In this document: positions 18,265-28,152 of the stretch, piece after piece
How positions within the stretch are numbered: the stretch's first letter is position 1
Layout: each line of letters starts with the position of its first letter
From: Rhizobium sp. P40RR-XXII
GTDB taxonomy: Bacteria; Pseudomonadota; Alphaproteobacteria; Rhizobiales; Rhizobiaceae
Assembly: GCF_012641405.1 (NCBI RefSeq)
Contig: NZ_JABAII010000026.1
Location: 1-64,000 of the forward strand
Direction of reading: 5' to 3'
Length of the DNA stretch: 64,000 nt
Notes under the pieces: generated by a model
Told to the model about the DNA's origin: nothing
What the model saw: the letters and a program-made list of their open reading frames with translations, nothing else
The model's database searches: none
Made by a program: the position numbers and the translations under genes

Positions 18265-18434
18265 CAGTCCGCCGCTCCCTCGAAATAGAGTGTATTCCGC
18301 CTCGCCTCAGCGCATCTTTCGATCAAATCATATTCCCTTCCGCCGGATGCAGACCGGCGCAGTCATTTCAGCTTGAAACTATCCGAATCAGCCCGAGCAT
18401 TTGGAGCCAGCGAGCCCTTTATTGCAAGAGAGGC

Positions 18435-20273
18435 TCATTTTCCGGCGCTTTTCGACCACCAGACTTCGGGGAAGCCGATAGAGTAATAGGGCAGATCAGG
18501 CAGATGTTCGAATTTGTCCCAGTAGGCGATCCTGGTCGTCGTCCCGTAGAAGGTGGGCAAAACATAGTGGTGGGCGAGCAGCACCCGATCGAGTGCCTTG
18601 GTCGTCGCTTCCTTCTCCGCCACGTCCTTTGCCAAGATCACTTTCTGGATGAGGGCGTCGATGCCTGGGTCGGCTATCCCGGCGTAATTGCGCGATCCCT
18701 GGCGGGCGGCGGAGGCGGAGCCCCAGTATTCCGCCTGCTCGTTGCCGGGGTTCAGCGTCTCCGCCCAAACGACCCAGATCATATCATAATCGAAGCTGCG
18801 AATGCGGTTGACGTATTGCGAGGGATCGACCGTCCTGACACTGGCATCGATGCCGATGCGCTTCAGATTCTGCACATAGGGCAACACCGATCTTTCCAGC
18901 GAAGGGTTGTTCAGCAGGAGTTCCAGCGAGAAGGGCTGGCCGGTCTGCGCGTTCACCATCTTGTTGCCCTTGAGGACCCAGCCCGCATCCTTGAACAAGG
19001 CGATCGCCTTGCGAAAATTGTCGCGCGCCTTCTGCGGATCGCCGCCGACGGGATTGGCATAGGGAGTGCTGAAGACCTCTGCGGGCACCTTGTCCTTGAC
19101 GCTGTTCAGGACATTGAGTTCCTCCCCTTGCGGCAGGCCGGAGGAGGCGAATTTCGTGCCGAAAAAGAAACTGTCGACACGTGTCAACTTCCCGAAGGAC
19201 AGGGTCCGGTTCAGCTCCTCGAAATCGTAAGCGTAGTTCAGCGCCTCGCGGACGCGCTCATCCTTGAACCGTTCGCGCCTCATATTGGGAACGAGCGCTT
19301 GCATGACGCCGACCGAGCGCAGGGTGTTGGGCAATTCCTCCCGCTTGATGCGGCCGTCCTTGGCGGCCGGAAAATCGTAGCCGGTCACCCAATGGCTTGT
19401 TGAATTGTCCTGCCAGTAATCGATAACGCCGCTACGGAACGCCTCGAACGCGACGTCGTAGTCGGAAAAATAGACGTAGTTTATAGTGCCGAAATTGTTC
19501 TCACCGACATTGACCGGGATATTCTTGCCCCAATAATCGTCACGCAGTTCGTAGCGGATCGAAGAGCCAGGCTGGAAGGAAGCGATCTTATAAGGACCCG
19601 ACCCCATGACGGGCTCGAGCGTGGTACGTGAGATATCGCGCGGCTTGCCGTCGGGACCATTTGCTTCCCACCAATGTTTCGGCAGGATGGTCAGTTGGCC
19701 CAAGATCGAGGGAAGTTCGCGGTTGCCCTTCTCATCGAAACGGAAGGTAACATCGCGCTCACCGGTTTTTTCTGCGCTCACGACATGGGCGTAGTAGCTT
19801 GTCACCATCAGATTGAGTTCTTTGGTTTTCTCAAAGCTGAAGATCACGTCCTCGGGCGTTACCGGGGTGCCGTCGGGCCACTTCGCTTCGGCGCGCAGCC
19901 GAAACGTGGCACTTGAAACATCATCGGGATAAGAGACGCCCTCGGCGAGCAAACCATAGGAAGAATTGGCCTCGTCATCGGCTTTCTTCAGCAACGTATC
20001 ATAGATCAGCTCTGTCCCATCGGCGACACTGCCCTTCGACAGGACTGGATTGAAGGTATCGAACGTACCGCTAGCCGACAGCTTCACCTCGCCGCCCTTC
20101 GGCGCATCCGGGTTGACGTAATCGAAGTGCTTGAAGCCGGGCTGATATTTGAGGTCGCCGAGAATGGCCGTGCCGATGCGGAATTGCGGCTCTTCGGCTT
20201 TCGAGGACACGGGCAATGCCAGCAAGCAAATAAGAGAAACAACCAAGCCTGCTTTCAACCGTGTCGATGCCAT
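18435..20273 (-). CDS. yejA: Peptide ABC transporter substrate-binding protein YejA
   Basis: A 612-residue periplasmic binding protein of family 5 (oligopeptide/dipeptide type). The signal peptide spans about residues 1-26 (LVVSLICLLALPVSSKAEE). The mature part contains DAPKGGEVKLSASGTFDTFNP, typical of YejA, and FSFEKTKEL and FRLRAEAKWPDGTPVTPEDV, which match the SBP_bac_5 pattern. It captures peptides for YejBEF. It is the first gene of a yejA-B-E-F-dehydrogenase unit on the minus strand. Confidence 0.94.
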   Translation of the reverse strand: MASTRLKAGLVVSLICLLALPVSSKAEEPQFRIGTAILGDLKYQPGFKHFDYVNPDAPKGGEVKLSASGTFDTFNPVLSKGSVADGTELIYDTLLKKADDEANSSYGLLAEGVSYPDDVSSATFRLRAEAKWPDGTPVTPEDVIFSFEKTKELNLMVTSYYAHVVSAEKTGERDVTFRFDEKGNRELPSILGQLTILPKHWWEANGPDGKPRDISRTTLEPVMGSGPYKIASFQPGSSIRYELRDDYWGKNIPVNVGENNFGTINYVYFSDYDVAFEAFRSGVIDYWQDNSTSHWVTGYDFPAAKDGRIKREELPNTLRSVGVMQALVPNMRRERFKDERVREALNYAYDFEELNRTLSFGKLTRVDSFFFGTKFASSGLPQGEELNVLNSVKDKVPAEVFSTPYANPVGGDPQKARDNFRKAIALFKDAGWVLKGNKMVNAQTGQPFSLELLLNNPSLERSVLPYVQNLKRIGIDASVRTVDPSQYVNRIRSFDYDMIWVVWAETLNPGNEQAEYWGSASAARQGSRNYAGIADPGIDALIQKVILAKDVAEKEATTKALDRVLLAHHYVLPTFYGTTTRIAYWDKFEHLPDLPYYSIGFPEVWWSKSAGK

Positions 20274-20382
20274 TCATGATCTCCTGATGCTTTTCCAAGA
20301 ATCAGCATAAGGCAAATGAGGGCAAAAAACAGGACGCAACAATTCATCTCTTCGCAAAGACGCCGAAGACCATCTCCTGGAA

Positions 20383-21018
20383 TCAGCCCTTTGCCGCCGC
20401 TTCTTCAAGTCGTTTGCGCAGCATCAGCCGCAATTCGCCCGCGACGCGGCGGTCCTCAGCCGCGTCAGGCTCGTTGGCAACGGCGACGACGATCCGCAGA
20501 AGTTCGAGCACGAGGCCCGACATCAACGCGACATCGTCTGATATCGACGGCTTGGCCTGCCGCAGGACGCCCGCGATCAGCTCCTTCAGCTCGGCACGCG
20601 AACGCGCCTTCCGCTCCTTGGGAATATCGCGGCGGCCGGCAAGTACAGAAAGTTCCGGGTACTTCCCCATGAAGACACCGAGCGCATCGAAGATCGCCTC
20701 GCCGCAATCTGCTGCGGAAAGGCCGGCGCTTCTTTCCGCCACTTCCCGAAGCCCGGCCTTCAATCGCTCCAGCCGTTCGATATGCAGCGCCTCGGCAAGC
20801 AGCAGCTTGGTCGGAAAGAATTGATAGAGCGAGCCGATGGAGGAATGCGCCTCGGTCGCGATCTCCGTCATCGTTGCGGCATCATAGCCCTTGCGCGCAA
20901 AGACCCTTGCCGCCGCGTCAAGCAGAATGACGACGCGATCATGGCCGCGCTGCCGCTTTGGCGTACGCGTCTTCAATTCTTCACTTGATTTTTGTGAGGT
21001 CATCCTCATATTTTCCAT
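20383..21018 (-). CDS. TetR family transcriptional regulator
   Basis: A 211-residue TetR-type repressor. The DNA-binding region is AARVFARKGYDAATMTEIATEAHSS followed by IGSLYQFFPTKLLLAEAL (residues ~30-75 of this reading); the remainder is a helical ligand domain. The start is uncertain: ATG at 21018, 21009 or 21003 are all in frame. With the latest start, both TGAGG-N4-CCTCA operators lie upstream of the gene; with the earliest, one lies inside it. It is divergent from the YecD-like gene, which it probably represses. Confidence 0.88.
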   Translation of the reverse strand: MENMRMTSQKSSEELKTRTPKRQRGHDRVVILLDAAARVFARKGYDAATMTEIATEAHSSIGSLYQFFPTKLLLAEALHIERLERLKAGLREVAERSAGLSAADCGEAIFDALGVFMGKYPELSVLAGRRDIPKERKARSRAELKELIAGVLRQAKPSISDDVALMSGLVLELLRIVVAVANEPDAAEDRRVAGELRLMLRKRLEEAAAKG

Positions 21019-21034
21019 TGTGAGGATTCCCTCA
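20995..21034. promoter_or_regulatory. Paired TGAGG-N4-CCTCA operators
   Basis: Two identical-armed dyads lie between the TetR gene and the YecD-like gene: 20995-21008 (TGAGG TCAT CCTCA) and 21021-21034 (TGAGG ATTC CCTCA), with centres 26 bases apart. They sit over the expected divergent promoter and the N-terminal codons of the regulator. The repeated form is what a TetR dimer pair would bind. Confidence 0.65.
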
Positions 21035-21053
21035 TGTTTTTCGGAGCCCCAAG

Positions 21054-21623
21054 ATGTCACTTTACGATCCCAAGACAACCGCTCTCATTTCCATCGACCT
21101 GCAAAGCCTGGTTCTCAACAGGCCGCTCGCGCCCTACACTGCCCCACAAGTCATCGCCAACACCGTCGCCATCGCGAACAAGCTAAAGGCCGACGGCGGA
21201 ACCACTGTTTTTGTAACGGTTGGATTTTCCCCGGACTATGCCGACGCTGTCAACCAGCCTGTTGACGAAACCTTCCCGCTTCCCCCAGGCGGCTTGCCGG
21301 CGGCGGCGCTTGCGGCACCCGCCGAAATCGCCGCACTGACGCCGGATATCGCCATCCTCAAGCGTCAGTGGAGCGCCTTCTACGGCACGGAACTCGATCT
21401 GCAGCTTCGACGCCGCGGCATTAAAACACTGATCCTGACCGGCGTCGCCACCAATTTTGGCGTGGAAGCAACCGTGCGCGATGCCTATGCGGCAAATTAT
21501 GCCGTCATCGTCGCCGAGGACGCAGCGACGACCCTCTCGCAAGAAATGCAGGACTTTGCCTGCACGAAGGTATTGCCGCGACTGTCGCGCATTCGCAAGA
21601 CGGCTGAAATTCTGGCGAATTGA
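21054..21623 (+). CDS. YecD-like isochorismatase-family hydrolase lacking the Cys nucleophile
   Basis: A 189-residue isochorismatase-fold protein. The Asp (ALISIDLQSLVL) and Lys (AILKRQWSAF) positions of the family are present. The position of the nucleophilic Cys is Gly (TGVATNFGVEATVRDAY), as in E. coli YecD and true isochorismatases, which hydrolyse vinyl ethers without a thiol. The end PRLSRIRKTAEIL also matches the YecD pattern. GGAG lies 7 bases before the ATG. It is under probable control of the divergent TetR gene. Substrate unknown. Confidence 0.86.
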   Translation: MSLYDPKTTALISIDLQSLVLNRPLAPYTAPQVIANTVAIANKLKADGGTTVFVTVGFSPDYADAVNQPVDETFPLPPGGLPAAALAAPAEIAALTPDIAILKRQWSAFYGTELDLQLRRRGIKTLILTGVATNFGVEATVRDAYAANYAVIVAEDAATTLSQEMQDFACTKVLPRLSRIRKTAEILAN

Positions 21624-21723
21624 TCGGGTCGAAACGACCGTGCAGTCATGAGAAGGCGGTCGCTCGTCGGCCAGCAGCAATGCCGCGGATTAACTTCCAT
21701 CCTTTTTCAGGATAATCTCGCGG

Positions 21724-21751
21724 CAAATCACTTCGGCCCAAATCACTTCGG
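21724..21751. repeat. Two tandem 13-base repeats (period 15)
   Basis: CAAATCACTTCGG occurs at 21724-21736 and again at 21739-21751, separated by CC. The pair lies 29 bases before the mepA start, in its leader or promoter. It could be a direct-repeat binding site or a small duplication. Confidence 0.55.
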
Positions 21752-21780
21752 ATGACGCCGACCGCCTTTCAAGGATATGC

Positions 21781-22827
21781 ATGATTTCGCTTCTGGCTCG
21801 CTCCCTTCCAACGATCGGCAAATTCTCTTTCGCGGCAATGATCGGAATGGGTCTTATCGCCGGCGATACGCTGGCGCAGCAGGCTACCCCTTCGCCCGGC
21901 AGCGCCAAGGCGGTCTTCGGAGCGGTGACGCTGCCGACGCAAGGGGCGCCACAGTCGATCGGTTTTTATGCCAAGGGCTGCCTTGCCGGCGCAGTCGCGC
22001 TGCCCGCCGATGGCCCGACCTGGCAGGCCATGCGCCTGTCGCGCAACCGGCGCTGGGGGCGGCCTGAAATGATCGGCCTGCTGGAGCGCCTGTCGCGCGA
22101 TGCGGCCAGGAATGACGGCTGGCCGGGCCTGCTCGTCGGCGATATCTCGCAGCCGCGCGGCGGTCCGATGGCCAACGGCCATGCCTCGCATCAGATCGGC
22201 CTCGATGCCGATGTCTGGCTGACGCCGATGCCACGACGCAAGATGACGGCCGACGAGCGCGAAGCCCTGCCCTTCACCACGATGCTCGCAAAGGACAAGT
22301 TCCTGACGATCAACGAGAAAGTCTGGACGCCGGCGCATGCCCGCCTGCTGATGCGGGCGGCGAGCTATCCCGAAGTCGAGCGCATCTTCGTCAACCCGGC
22401 GATCAAGAAGAAGATGTGCGAGACCTGGACGGGCGACCGCGCCAATCTCGGCAAGCTGCGGCCGGAATATGGGCACGACTCGCATTTCCACATCCGCATC
22501 CGCTGCCCTGCCGGTTCGGTCGGCTGCACGCCGCAGGCGCCGGTCGCCGCCGGTGACGGCTGCGATAAGCCGCTCGCCTGGTGGTTCGGTCCCGAGCCCT
22601 GGGCGAAACCGAAGCCGAGCACGAAGCCCCCGGTCAAGCCGCGCGAGGTCATGGTTTCCGATCTGCCCAAGGCCTGTCAGGCCGTGGTGGCGTCACCATC
22701 GGTCGCATCGGCTCGCGCCGCAACCTTAGACGCCAAAGCTGCCGATGCAACGGCGGAAACGGACGCGCTGCCTGTCTCCGGGCCTGTCTCCGGCGACACG
22801 CCGCCCGGCCAAATCCCGCAGCAATGA
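21781..22827 (+). CDS. mepA: Penicillin-insensitive murein endopeptidase
   Basis: A 348-residue periplasmic MepA. A signal peptide spans about residues 1-33 (AAMIGMGLIAGDTLAQ). The zinc-binding residues of the LAS metallopeptidase fold are visible in GHASHQIGLDADVW and in the HxH of DSHFHIRIRCP. It cleaves D-Ala-mDAP crosslinks in peptidoglycan during growth. The C-terminal ~70 residues after the catalytic domain are Ala/Lys/Pro-rich and make it longer than the E. coli enzyme (about 274). AAGGA precedes the ATG. Tandem 13-base repeats lie just upstream. Confidence 0.94.
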   Translation: MISLLARSLPTIGKFSFAAMIGMGLIAGDTLAQQATPSPGSAKAVFGAVTLPTQGAPQSIGFYAKGCLAGAVALPADGPTWQAMRLSRNRRWGRPEMIGLLERLSRDAARNDGWPGLLVGDISQPRGGPMANGHASHQIGLDADVWLTPMPRRKMTADEREALPFTTMLAKDKFLTINEKVWTPAHARLLMRAASYPEVERIFVNPAIKKKMCETWTGDRANLGKLRPEYGHDSHFHIRIRCPAGSVGCTPQAPVAAGDGCDKPLAWWFGPEPWAKPKPSTKPPVKPREVMVSDLPKACQAVVASPSVASARAATLDAKAADATAETDALPVSGPVSGDTPPGQIPQQ

Positions 22828-22926
22828 GGCCGGAAACCTCCTTGCCGGGTTAGTCTTTTAAAACGGGCCTCCTTGGTATAGAAGGCGGATAAATCGATTG
22901 AAAGCACTGGGTGGAGCAAGGATTTC

Positions 22927-23307
22927 ATGGCCGGCAGCAAATGCATCGCCTTGATCGCGCATGATGAGAAAAAAGATGCGATGGCGGAGTTCGCACGGCG
23001 CAATCAAGCAGCCCTTGCCCACTGGAAGATCGTTGCGACCGGCACGACGGGCGGTCGCGTGCTCGATGCCAGCCCCGACCTCAAGGTCACCCGCCTGAAA
23101 AGCGGCCCGCTCGGCGGCGACCAGCAGATCGGCGCGCTAATCGCCACCGGCGAGATCGACATGCTCGTCTTCTTCATCGATCCCCTCACTCCCTTGCCGC
23201 ACGATGTCGATGTGAAGGCATTGACGCGGCTTGCCGTTCTCTACGACATTCCGATGGCGCTCAACGAATCCACCGCCGAGCGGCTGATCAAAACACTGAA
23301 CCATTAA
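22927..23307 (+). CDS. mgsA: Methylglyoxal synthase
   Basis: A 126-residue MgsA that converts dihydroxyacetone phosphate to methylglyoxal and phosphate, bypassing lower glycolysis when phosphate is short. The catalytic Asp lies in [12 protein letters not shown], and the phosphate-binding signatures [18 protein letters not shown] and [10 protein letters not shown] are all intact. It is the proper length for the short MgsA type. It stands 34 bases before glk on the same strand, and the pair probably forms a carbon-flow unit. Confidence 0.95.
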   Translation: MAGSKCIALIAHDEKKDAMAEFARRNQAALAHWKIVATGTTGGRVLDASPDLKVTRLKSGPLGGDQQIGALIATGEIDMLVFFIDPLTPLPHDVDVKALTRLAVLYDIPMALNESTAERLIKTLNH

Positions 23308-23341
23308 TCCGCCTTGCCGGCGGCAGACCACGGACCTGTCC

Positions 23342-24364
23342 ATGCCCGAGCTCAATCACAGCGATGCCCCACCGCCTTTTCCCATTCTGATCGGCGATAT
23401 CGGGGGGACGAATGCGCGTTTCTCGATCCTTGCCGACGCCGGTTCCGAACCGGAGCATTTTCCGGTCGTGCAGACGGCGAATTTCGAGACGATCGACGAT
23501 GCGATCAAGCTGATCCTCGAGAAGACCAAGACGCGGCCCCGCGCCGCGATCCTTGCCATGGCCGGCCCCGTTCAGGGCGATGAGATTCCGCTCACAAATT
23601 GCGACTGGGTGATCCGTCCGAAGACGATGATCGCCAATCTCGGCATCGAGGACGTGCTCGTCATCAACGATTTCGAGGCGCAGGCGCTGGCGATTGCCGA
23701 GATTTCCGACGAGCATCGCCAAATCATCGGCCAAGCATCGGGGAACATGACTGCATCGCGCGTCGTACTCGGGCCGGGCACGGGGCTTGGCGTCGGCGCC
23801 CTGGTCCATACCCAGCATCAATGGGTGCCCGTGCCGGGCGAAGGCGGCCATATCGATCTCGGGGCGCGCACGGAACGGGACCTGCAGATCTGGCCGCATC
23901 TGGAACCCATCGAGGGCCGCATTTCGGCCGAGCAGGTGATCTGCGGCCGCGGCCTGCAGAACCTTTATCATGCCATCTGCGCGGCTGACGGCATCGAGCC
24001 GAGCCTGAAGGAACCGGCCGACATCACCAACCACGCGCTTGCCGGCACCAATGCGCAGGCCGAGGAAACGCTGACGCTGTTCGTCACCTATCTCGGCCGC
24101 GTCGCCGGCGATTTCGCCATGGTCTTCATGGCGCGCGGCGGCGTCTATCTCTCGGGCGGCATCCCGCAAAAAATCCTGCCGGCGCTGCAGAAGCCGGAAT
24201 TCCGCGCCGCCTTCGAGGACAAGGCGCCACACACGGAAATGATGAAGACGATCCCGACCCATGTGGTCATCAACCCGCTGGCGGCGCTTTCCGGCCTTGC
24301 GACCTATGCCCGCAAGCCCACGAGCTTCGGCCTTGCCACGGAGGGCCGTCGCTGGCGGCGTTAA
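23342..24364 (+). CDS. glk: Glucokinase
   Basis: A 340-residue glucokinase of the Glk (non-ROK) family, phosphorylating glucose to glucose-6-phosphate with ATP. The N-terminal phosphate loop is [16 protein letters not shown], the sugar-binding stretch is [14 protein letters not shown], followed by [12 protein letters not shown] and [16 protein letters not shown]. It is preceded by mgsA and followed by a 173-base gap. Confidence 0.95.
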   Translation: MPELNHSDAPPPFPILIGDIGGTNARFSILADAGSEPEHFPVVQTANFETIDDAIKLILEKTKTRPRAAILAMAGPVQGDEIPLTNCDWVIRPKTMIANLGIEDVLVINDFEAQALAIAEISDEHRQIIGQASGNMTASRVVLGPGTGLGVGALVHTQHQWVPVPGEGGHIDLGARTERDLQIWPHLEPIEGRISAEQVICGRGLQNLYHAICAADGIEPSLKEPADITNHALAGTNAQAEETLTLFVTYLGRVAGDFAMVFMARGGVYLSGGIPQKILPALQKPEFRAAFEDKAPHTEMMKTIPTHVVINPLAALSGLATYARKPTSFGLATEGRRWRR

Positions 24365-24413
24365 CCGCTTGCCAAACAGCCCGTGGCGCGCTGAAACCCG
24401 GTGTGCCATACCT

Positions 24414-24441
24414 TTTTGAAAGAGCCGCCTTCCTCTATAAT
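24414..24441 (+). promoter_or_regulatory. Candidate sigma-70 promoter of the MsbA-like gene
   Basis: A perfect TATAAT lies at 24436-24441. A TTTTGA hexamer at 24414-24419 gives a 16-base spacer; the -35 match is weak. It lies about 97 bases before the ABC transporter start, in a gap with no other feature. Confidence 0.4.
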
Positions 24442-24537
24442 AGGTCCGGCTCCGTGATCGGCCTTAACCAGCGCGGCAGGCCATGTCTAGCCAAAGCCGT
24501 GCTAACTCTTTAATAGAGCCGCGGAAGCACGTGCCAG

Positions 24538-26367
24538 ATGCGGCTCGCTTGGTTCAAGACAGGAAGCCGATTATTGAAATTGCCTGACCCGAAAAGCAAA
24601 AGCGTCGACAGCGAAGCCATTACCGGCATGCTGAAGCGCATTATCGCCGAGAACGGCCGCGAACATATATGGGGCTATTCGGTCGCAATATTTTGCCTGA
24701 TCGTCGTCGCCGCATCCACGGCGACAATGGCTGCGGTCATGAGGCCGATCGTCAACGGTGCCTTCTACGAGCGTCGCGCCGAGGTCATGTGGCTGATCTG
24801 CCTTGCAATCCTCGCAGCATTTATAGCGCGTGGTTTTGCCGGTTATTTTCAATCGATCATCCTATCGAAAATCGGCAACGACATCATCGCCCGCTATCAA
24901 CGGCGCCTCTATGCGCATCTGATGACGCTTTCGGTTGGCTTTTTCAACGAGGCACGGTCTGCGCAGATCGCAGCCCGGGTCAGCCAGAACGTCTCCGGCA
25001 TCCGCGATGTGATGAATCTTGTCATCACTTCCACGGCGCGAGACTTTTTGTCGTTCGTCTTCCTGCTCGGCAACATGGTCTATCAGGACCCGATGCTGAG
25101 CGTTATTTTCTTCGTCATCGCTCCACCAGTCTTTCTGGCACTGCGCCACATTTCCAGACGCCTGCGCGCCGTCACGCGCGAAGCGGTCGTTCTCAACAGC
25201 CGCGTGCTTGGCGCGATGCAGGAAACCATTCAGGGCGTTTCCATCGTCAAGGCTTTCACGATGGAGCGCGAACTCGAGCGCAAGATCGACAAGCTGATTA
25301 CGGCGGCGGAAAACCGCCAAAATCGCATTGCCCGTATTTCCGAGCGCAATGGCCCGCTGATCGAAACGGTCGCCGGCTTTGCCGTGGCCGGCATCTTCGC
25401 CTATGCTGCCTATCGCTCGATTTACCAGAACGTACCGCCGGGCGCCGTCTTCTCTTTCATCGTTTCGCTGCTGCTCGCCTACGATCCGGCGCGGCGCCTC
25501 GCCAAGCTGCAGGTACAGCTGGAGCGCGCGGTCGTCAATGCGCGGATGATCTACGAGCTGCTCGACATGGAGCCGCGCCAGCGCGACCTGCTGGATGCCA
25601 AACCACTTAAAGTGACCAAAGCCCGTATCGAGTTCCGCGACGTTCATTTCGCCTACGGTGACGAAGCCGTCCTCTCCGGCGTCAACTTCGCGGCCGAGGG
25701 GGGCCAGACGACCGCACTTGTCGGTCCCTCCGGCGCCGGCAAGTCCACCGTCATCAATCTGATCCCGCGCTTCTACGATCCCAGGGCCGGCAGCATCTTT
25801 ATCGACGGGCAGGATATCGCGCATGTGACGAAACAGTCGCTGCGGGAACAGATCGCCTATGTCTCGCAGCAGCCCTATCTGTTCGAAGGCACGATCCGCG
25901 ACAATATCCGCTACGGGCGCCCGGAAGCGACGAATGCCGAAGTCGAGGAAGCCGCGCGCCTCGCCTATGCGCATGATTTCATCGAGGCGCAGTCGATGGG
26001 CTACGACACCCCCGTCGGCGAAAACGGCGTGACGCTTTCGGGCGGCCAGCGGCAGCGCCTGTCGATCGCCCGCGCGCTGGTGCGCAACGCGCCGATCCTG
26101 CTTCTGGACGAGGCGACTTCGGCGCTCGACACGGAGTCCGAAGCGGCTGTCCAGAAGGCGCTGGAAGAGGCGATGAGCGGCCGCACCGTCGTCGTCATCG
26201 CGCACCGCCTGTCGACTGTTGTCCGCGCCGAGAAGATCGTGGTCATGCAGAACGGCCGGGTTGTCGAGGAAGGCAACCACGAGACGCTTGCGACGGCCGA
26301 CAATGGCCTCTACGCTCGGCTCAACAACCTGCAGCTACCGGCCATATCAAGTAATTCCCGCAAATAG
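24538..26367 (+). CDS. ABC exporter, fused permease-ATPase (MsbA-like)
   Basis: A 609-residue half-transporter. An N-terminal six-helix membrane domain (residues ~40-345) is followed by an ATPase domain with Walker [10 protein letters not shown] near 404, signature [10 protein letters not shown] near 503 and Walker [10 protein letters not shown] with the H-loop in VIAHRLS. The layout is that of MsbA and related lipid or glycan exporters; it acts as a homodimer in the inner membrane. The substrate is not determined by sequence alone. It is 14 bases before dapB on the same strand, so the two are likely cotranscribed. Confidence 0.9.
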   Translation: MRLAWFKTGSRLLKLPDPKSKSVDSEAITGMLKRIIAENGREHIWGYSVAIFCLIVVAASTATMAAVMRPIVNGAFYERRAEVMWLICLAILAAFIARGFAGYFQSIILSKIGNDIIARYQRRLYAHLMTLSVGFFNEARSAQIAARVSQNVSGIRDVMNLVITSTARDFLSFVFLLGNMVYQDPMLSVIFFVIAPPVFLALRHISRRLRAVTREAVVLNSRVLGAMQETIQGVSIVKAFTMERELERKIDKLITAAENRQNRIARISERNGPLIETVAGFAVAGIFAYAAYRSIYQNVPPGAVFSFIVSLLLAYDPARRLAKLQVQLERAVVNARMIYELLDMEPRQRDLLDAKPLKVTKARIEFRDVHFAYGDEAVLSGVNFAAEGGQTTALVGPSGAGKSTVINLIPRFYDPRAGSIFIDGQDIAHVTKQSLREQIAYVSQQPYLFEGTIRDNIRYGRPEATNAEVEEAARLAYAHDFIEAQSMGYDTPVGENGVTLSGGQRQRLSIARALVRNAPILLLDEATSALDTESEAAVQKALEEAMSGRTVVVIAHRLSTVVRAEKIVVMQNGRVVEEGNHETLATADNGLYARLNNLQLPAISSNSRK

Positions 26368-26381
26368 ACGATAGAGACGAC

Positions 26382-27206
26382 ATGAGCGACGATGCGATGA
26401 AGCTGGTGGTGGTTGGCGCGGCGGGCCGCATGGGACAGGCTCTCATCCGCATCATCCACGCAACCGACGGCGTAACCCTGCATGCCGCGGTCACGCGTCC
26501 CGGCTCCGCCTTCATCGGCAAGGATGCCGGCGAAATCGCCGGGCTGGGACCGATCGGTATTCCCGTGACGGACGATCCGCTCGCCGCCTTCCTCCATGCC
26601 GAAGGCGTCATCGATTTCACGACGCCGGCAACGAGCGTCACCTTTGCCGATCTCGCCGCGCAGGCGCGCATCGTCCATATCATCGGCACGACCGGCTGCT
26701 CGGACGAGGACGAGGCCAAGTTCAAGGCCGCCGCGCGCCATGCGCGCGTCGTCAAATCGGGCAATATGGGCCTCGGCATCAATCTCCTGAGCGTGCTTGT
26801 CGAGCAGGCAGCCCGGGCGCTACCCTCGAACGACTGGGATATCGAGGTGCTGGAAATGCATCATCGCCATAAGGTCGATGCGCCCTCGGGCACGGCACTG
26901 CTGCTCGGCCAGGCGGCAGCGAAGGGCCGCGGCATCGATCTCAACGACAACTCCGTGCGCGTGCGCGATGGTCATACGGGCGCGCGTCCCGCGGGTACGA
27001 TCGGCTTTGCGACCTTGCGCGGCGGCGGCGTGGTCGGCGATCACTCGGTCATCTTCGCCAGCGAAAGCGAGCGGCTGACCTTGTCGCACAGTGCTGGCGA
27101 CCGCTCTCTCTTCGCACGGGGCGCGCTGCAGGCGGCGCTCTGGGCGCGCGACAAGAAACCCGGCTTCTATTCCATGCTCGATGTTCTCGGGCTCTCCACA
27201 CGTTGA
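26382..27206 (+). CDS. dapB: 4-hydroxy-tetrahydrodipicolinate reductase
   Basis: A 274-residue DapB, reducing the product of DapA in the lysine/diaminopimelate pathway with NAD(P)H. The Rossmann motif [12 protein letters not shown] starts at residue 10. The C-terminal catalytic signature [19 protein letters not shown] near residue 155 contains the key His and Lys. Full length for the family. It follows the ABC exporter closely. A dispersed palindromic repeat separates it from gpmA. Confidence 0.96.
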   Translation: MSDDAMKLVVVGAAGRMGQALIRIIHATDGVTLHAAVTRPGSAFIGKDAGEIAGLGPIGIPVTDDPLAAFLHAEGVIDFTTPATSVTFADLAAQARIVHIIGTTGCSDEDEAKFKAAARHARVVKSGNMGLGINLLSVLVEQAARALPSNDWDIEVLEMHHRHKVDAPSGTALLLGQAAAKGRGIDLNDNSVRVRDGHTGARPAGTIGFATLRGGGVVGDHSVIFASESERLTLSHSAGDRSLFARGALQAALWARDKKPGFYSMLDVLGLSTR

Positions 27207-27242
27207 TGCGATCCAGGAGCGGGTCGGCACGGAATTGCCGAT

Positions 27243-27311
27243 CCGCTCCAGCCTTTTATTGTCTCGCAATTCCCGACGGAAAACCGCTACGCACCTTTCC
27301 TGGAATTGCTC
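27243..27311 (-). repeat. Dispersed intergenic palindromic element, copy 2
   Basis: This is the reverse-complement copy of the 11780-11848 element: read on the minus strand it starts GAGCAATTCCAGGAAA and ends in GGCTGGAGCGG. It sits between dapB and gpmA, ending 6 bases before the gpmA Shine-Dalgarno, so its long hairpin would form in the dapB-gpmA transcript leader. Confidence 0.8.
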
Positions 27312-27328
27312 TATCAAGGAGAAATTTT

Positions 27329-27964
27329 ATGAGCGGCACTCTCGTTCTCGTTCGCCATGGGCAGAGCGACTGGAATTTGAAGAATCTCTTTACCGGCTGG
27401 AAGGATCCCGATCTGACCGCGCTTGGCATCGAAGAAGCGAAGACCGGCGGCAAGGCGCTGGCCGACTACGGCATCAAATACGACGTCGCCTTCACCTCAG
27501 ATCTCACCCGCGCCCAGCACACGCTCAAGATCATCCTCGATGAAATCGGCCAGCAGGGCCTCGAAACCATTAGGGATCAGGCGCTGAACGAGCGCGATTA
27601 CGGTGATCTCTCCGGGCTCAACAAGGACGACGCCCGCGCCAAGTGGGGCGAGGAGCAGGTTCATGTCTGGCGCCGTTCCTATGACGTTCCGCCGCCCGGC
27701 GGCGAGAGCCTGCGCGATACCGGTGCCCGCGTCTGGCCCTATTACCTGACGGAAATCCTGCCGCGCGTGCTCGCCGGCCAGAACGTTCTCGTCGCCGCCC
27801 ACGGCAATTCGCTACGCTCGCTCGTCATGGTTCTCGATCGCCTGAGCAAGGCACAGATCCTGGAGCTCAACCTCGCGACCGGCGTGCCGATGGTCTACAA
27901 GCTCAAGGCCGATTCCACCGTCGCCTCCAAGGAAGTCCTCGGCGATATGTCCGGCGCACATTGA
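27329..27964 (+). CDS. gpmA: 2,3-bisphosphoglycerate-dependent phosphoglycerate mutase
   Basis: A 211-residue dPGM that interconverts 3- and 2-phosphoglycerate in glycolysis. The phosphohistidine motif is [18 protein letters not shown] at residue 7, followed by [12 protein letters not shown] and the second His in [12 protein letters not shown]. The ATG at 27329 has AAGGAG 7 bases upstream; the longer frame back to 27203 starts inside dapB and is rejected. Somewhat shorter than the E. coli enzyme (250), as usual in alphaproteobacteria. Confidence 0.95.
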   Translation: MSGTLVLVRHGQSDWNLKNLFTGWKDPDLTALGIEEAKTGGKALADYGIKYDVAFTSDLTRAQHTLKIILDEIGQQGLETIRDQALNERDYGDLSGLNKDDARAKWGEEQVHVWRRSYDVPPPGGESLRDTGARVWPYYLTEILPRVLAGQNVLVAAHGNSLRSLVMVLDRLSKAQILELNLATGVPMVYKLKADSTVASKEVLGDMSGAH

Positions 27965-27984
27965 GCCCAAGCATTCGGGTCTGA

Positions 27985-28142
27985 TGGCCCCTCACCCTAG
28001 CCCTCTCCCCGTTTTGACGGGGAGAACGACCTCTTCCGTTGCAAGCTCTCGATTCTCATGAGGTTCAGAGGCGACGGAGGTGCGTCTTTTCCCTTCTCCC
28101 CGCCTGCGGGGAGCGGTGGCCGACAGGCCGGATGAGGGGCCA
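27985..28142. repeat. RIME-like intergenic mosaic element with terminal inverted repeats
   Basis: TGGCCCCTCA (27985-27994) and TGAGGGGCCA (28133-28142) are perfect 10-base inverted ends of a 158-base element. Inside are two hairpins with CTCCCCG/CGGGGAG arms. Such CTCCCC/GGATGAGGGG modules are typical of the intergenic mosaic elements of rhizobia. It lies between the convergent gpmA and phnF genes. Confidence 0.75.
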
Positions 28143-28152
28143 AGCCCCGCCT

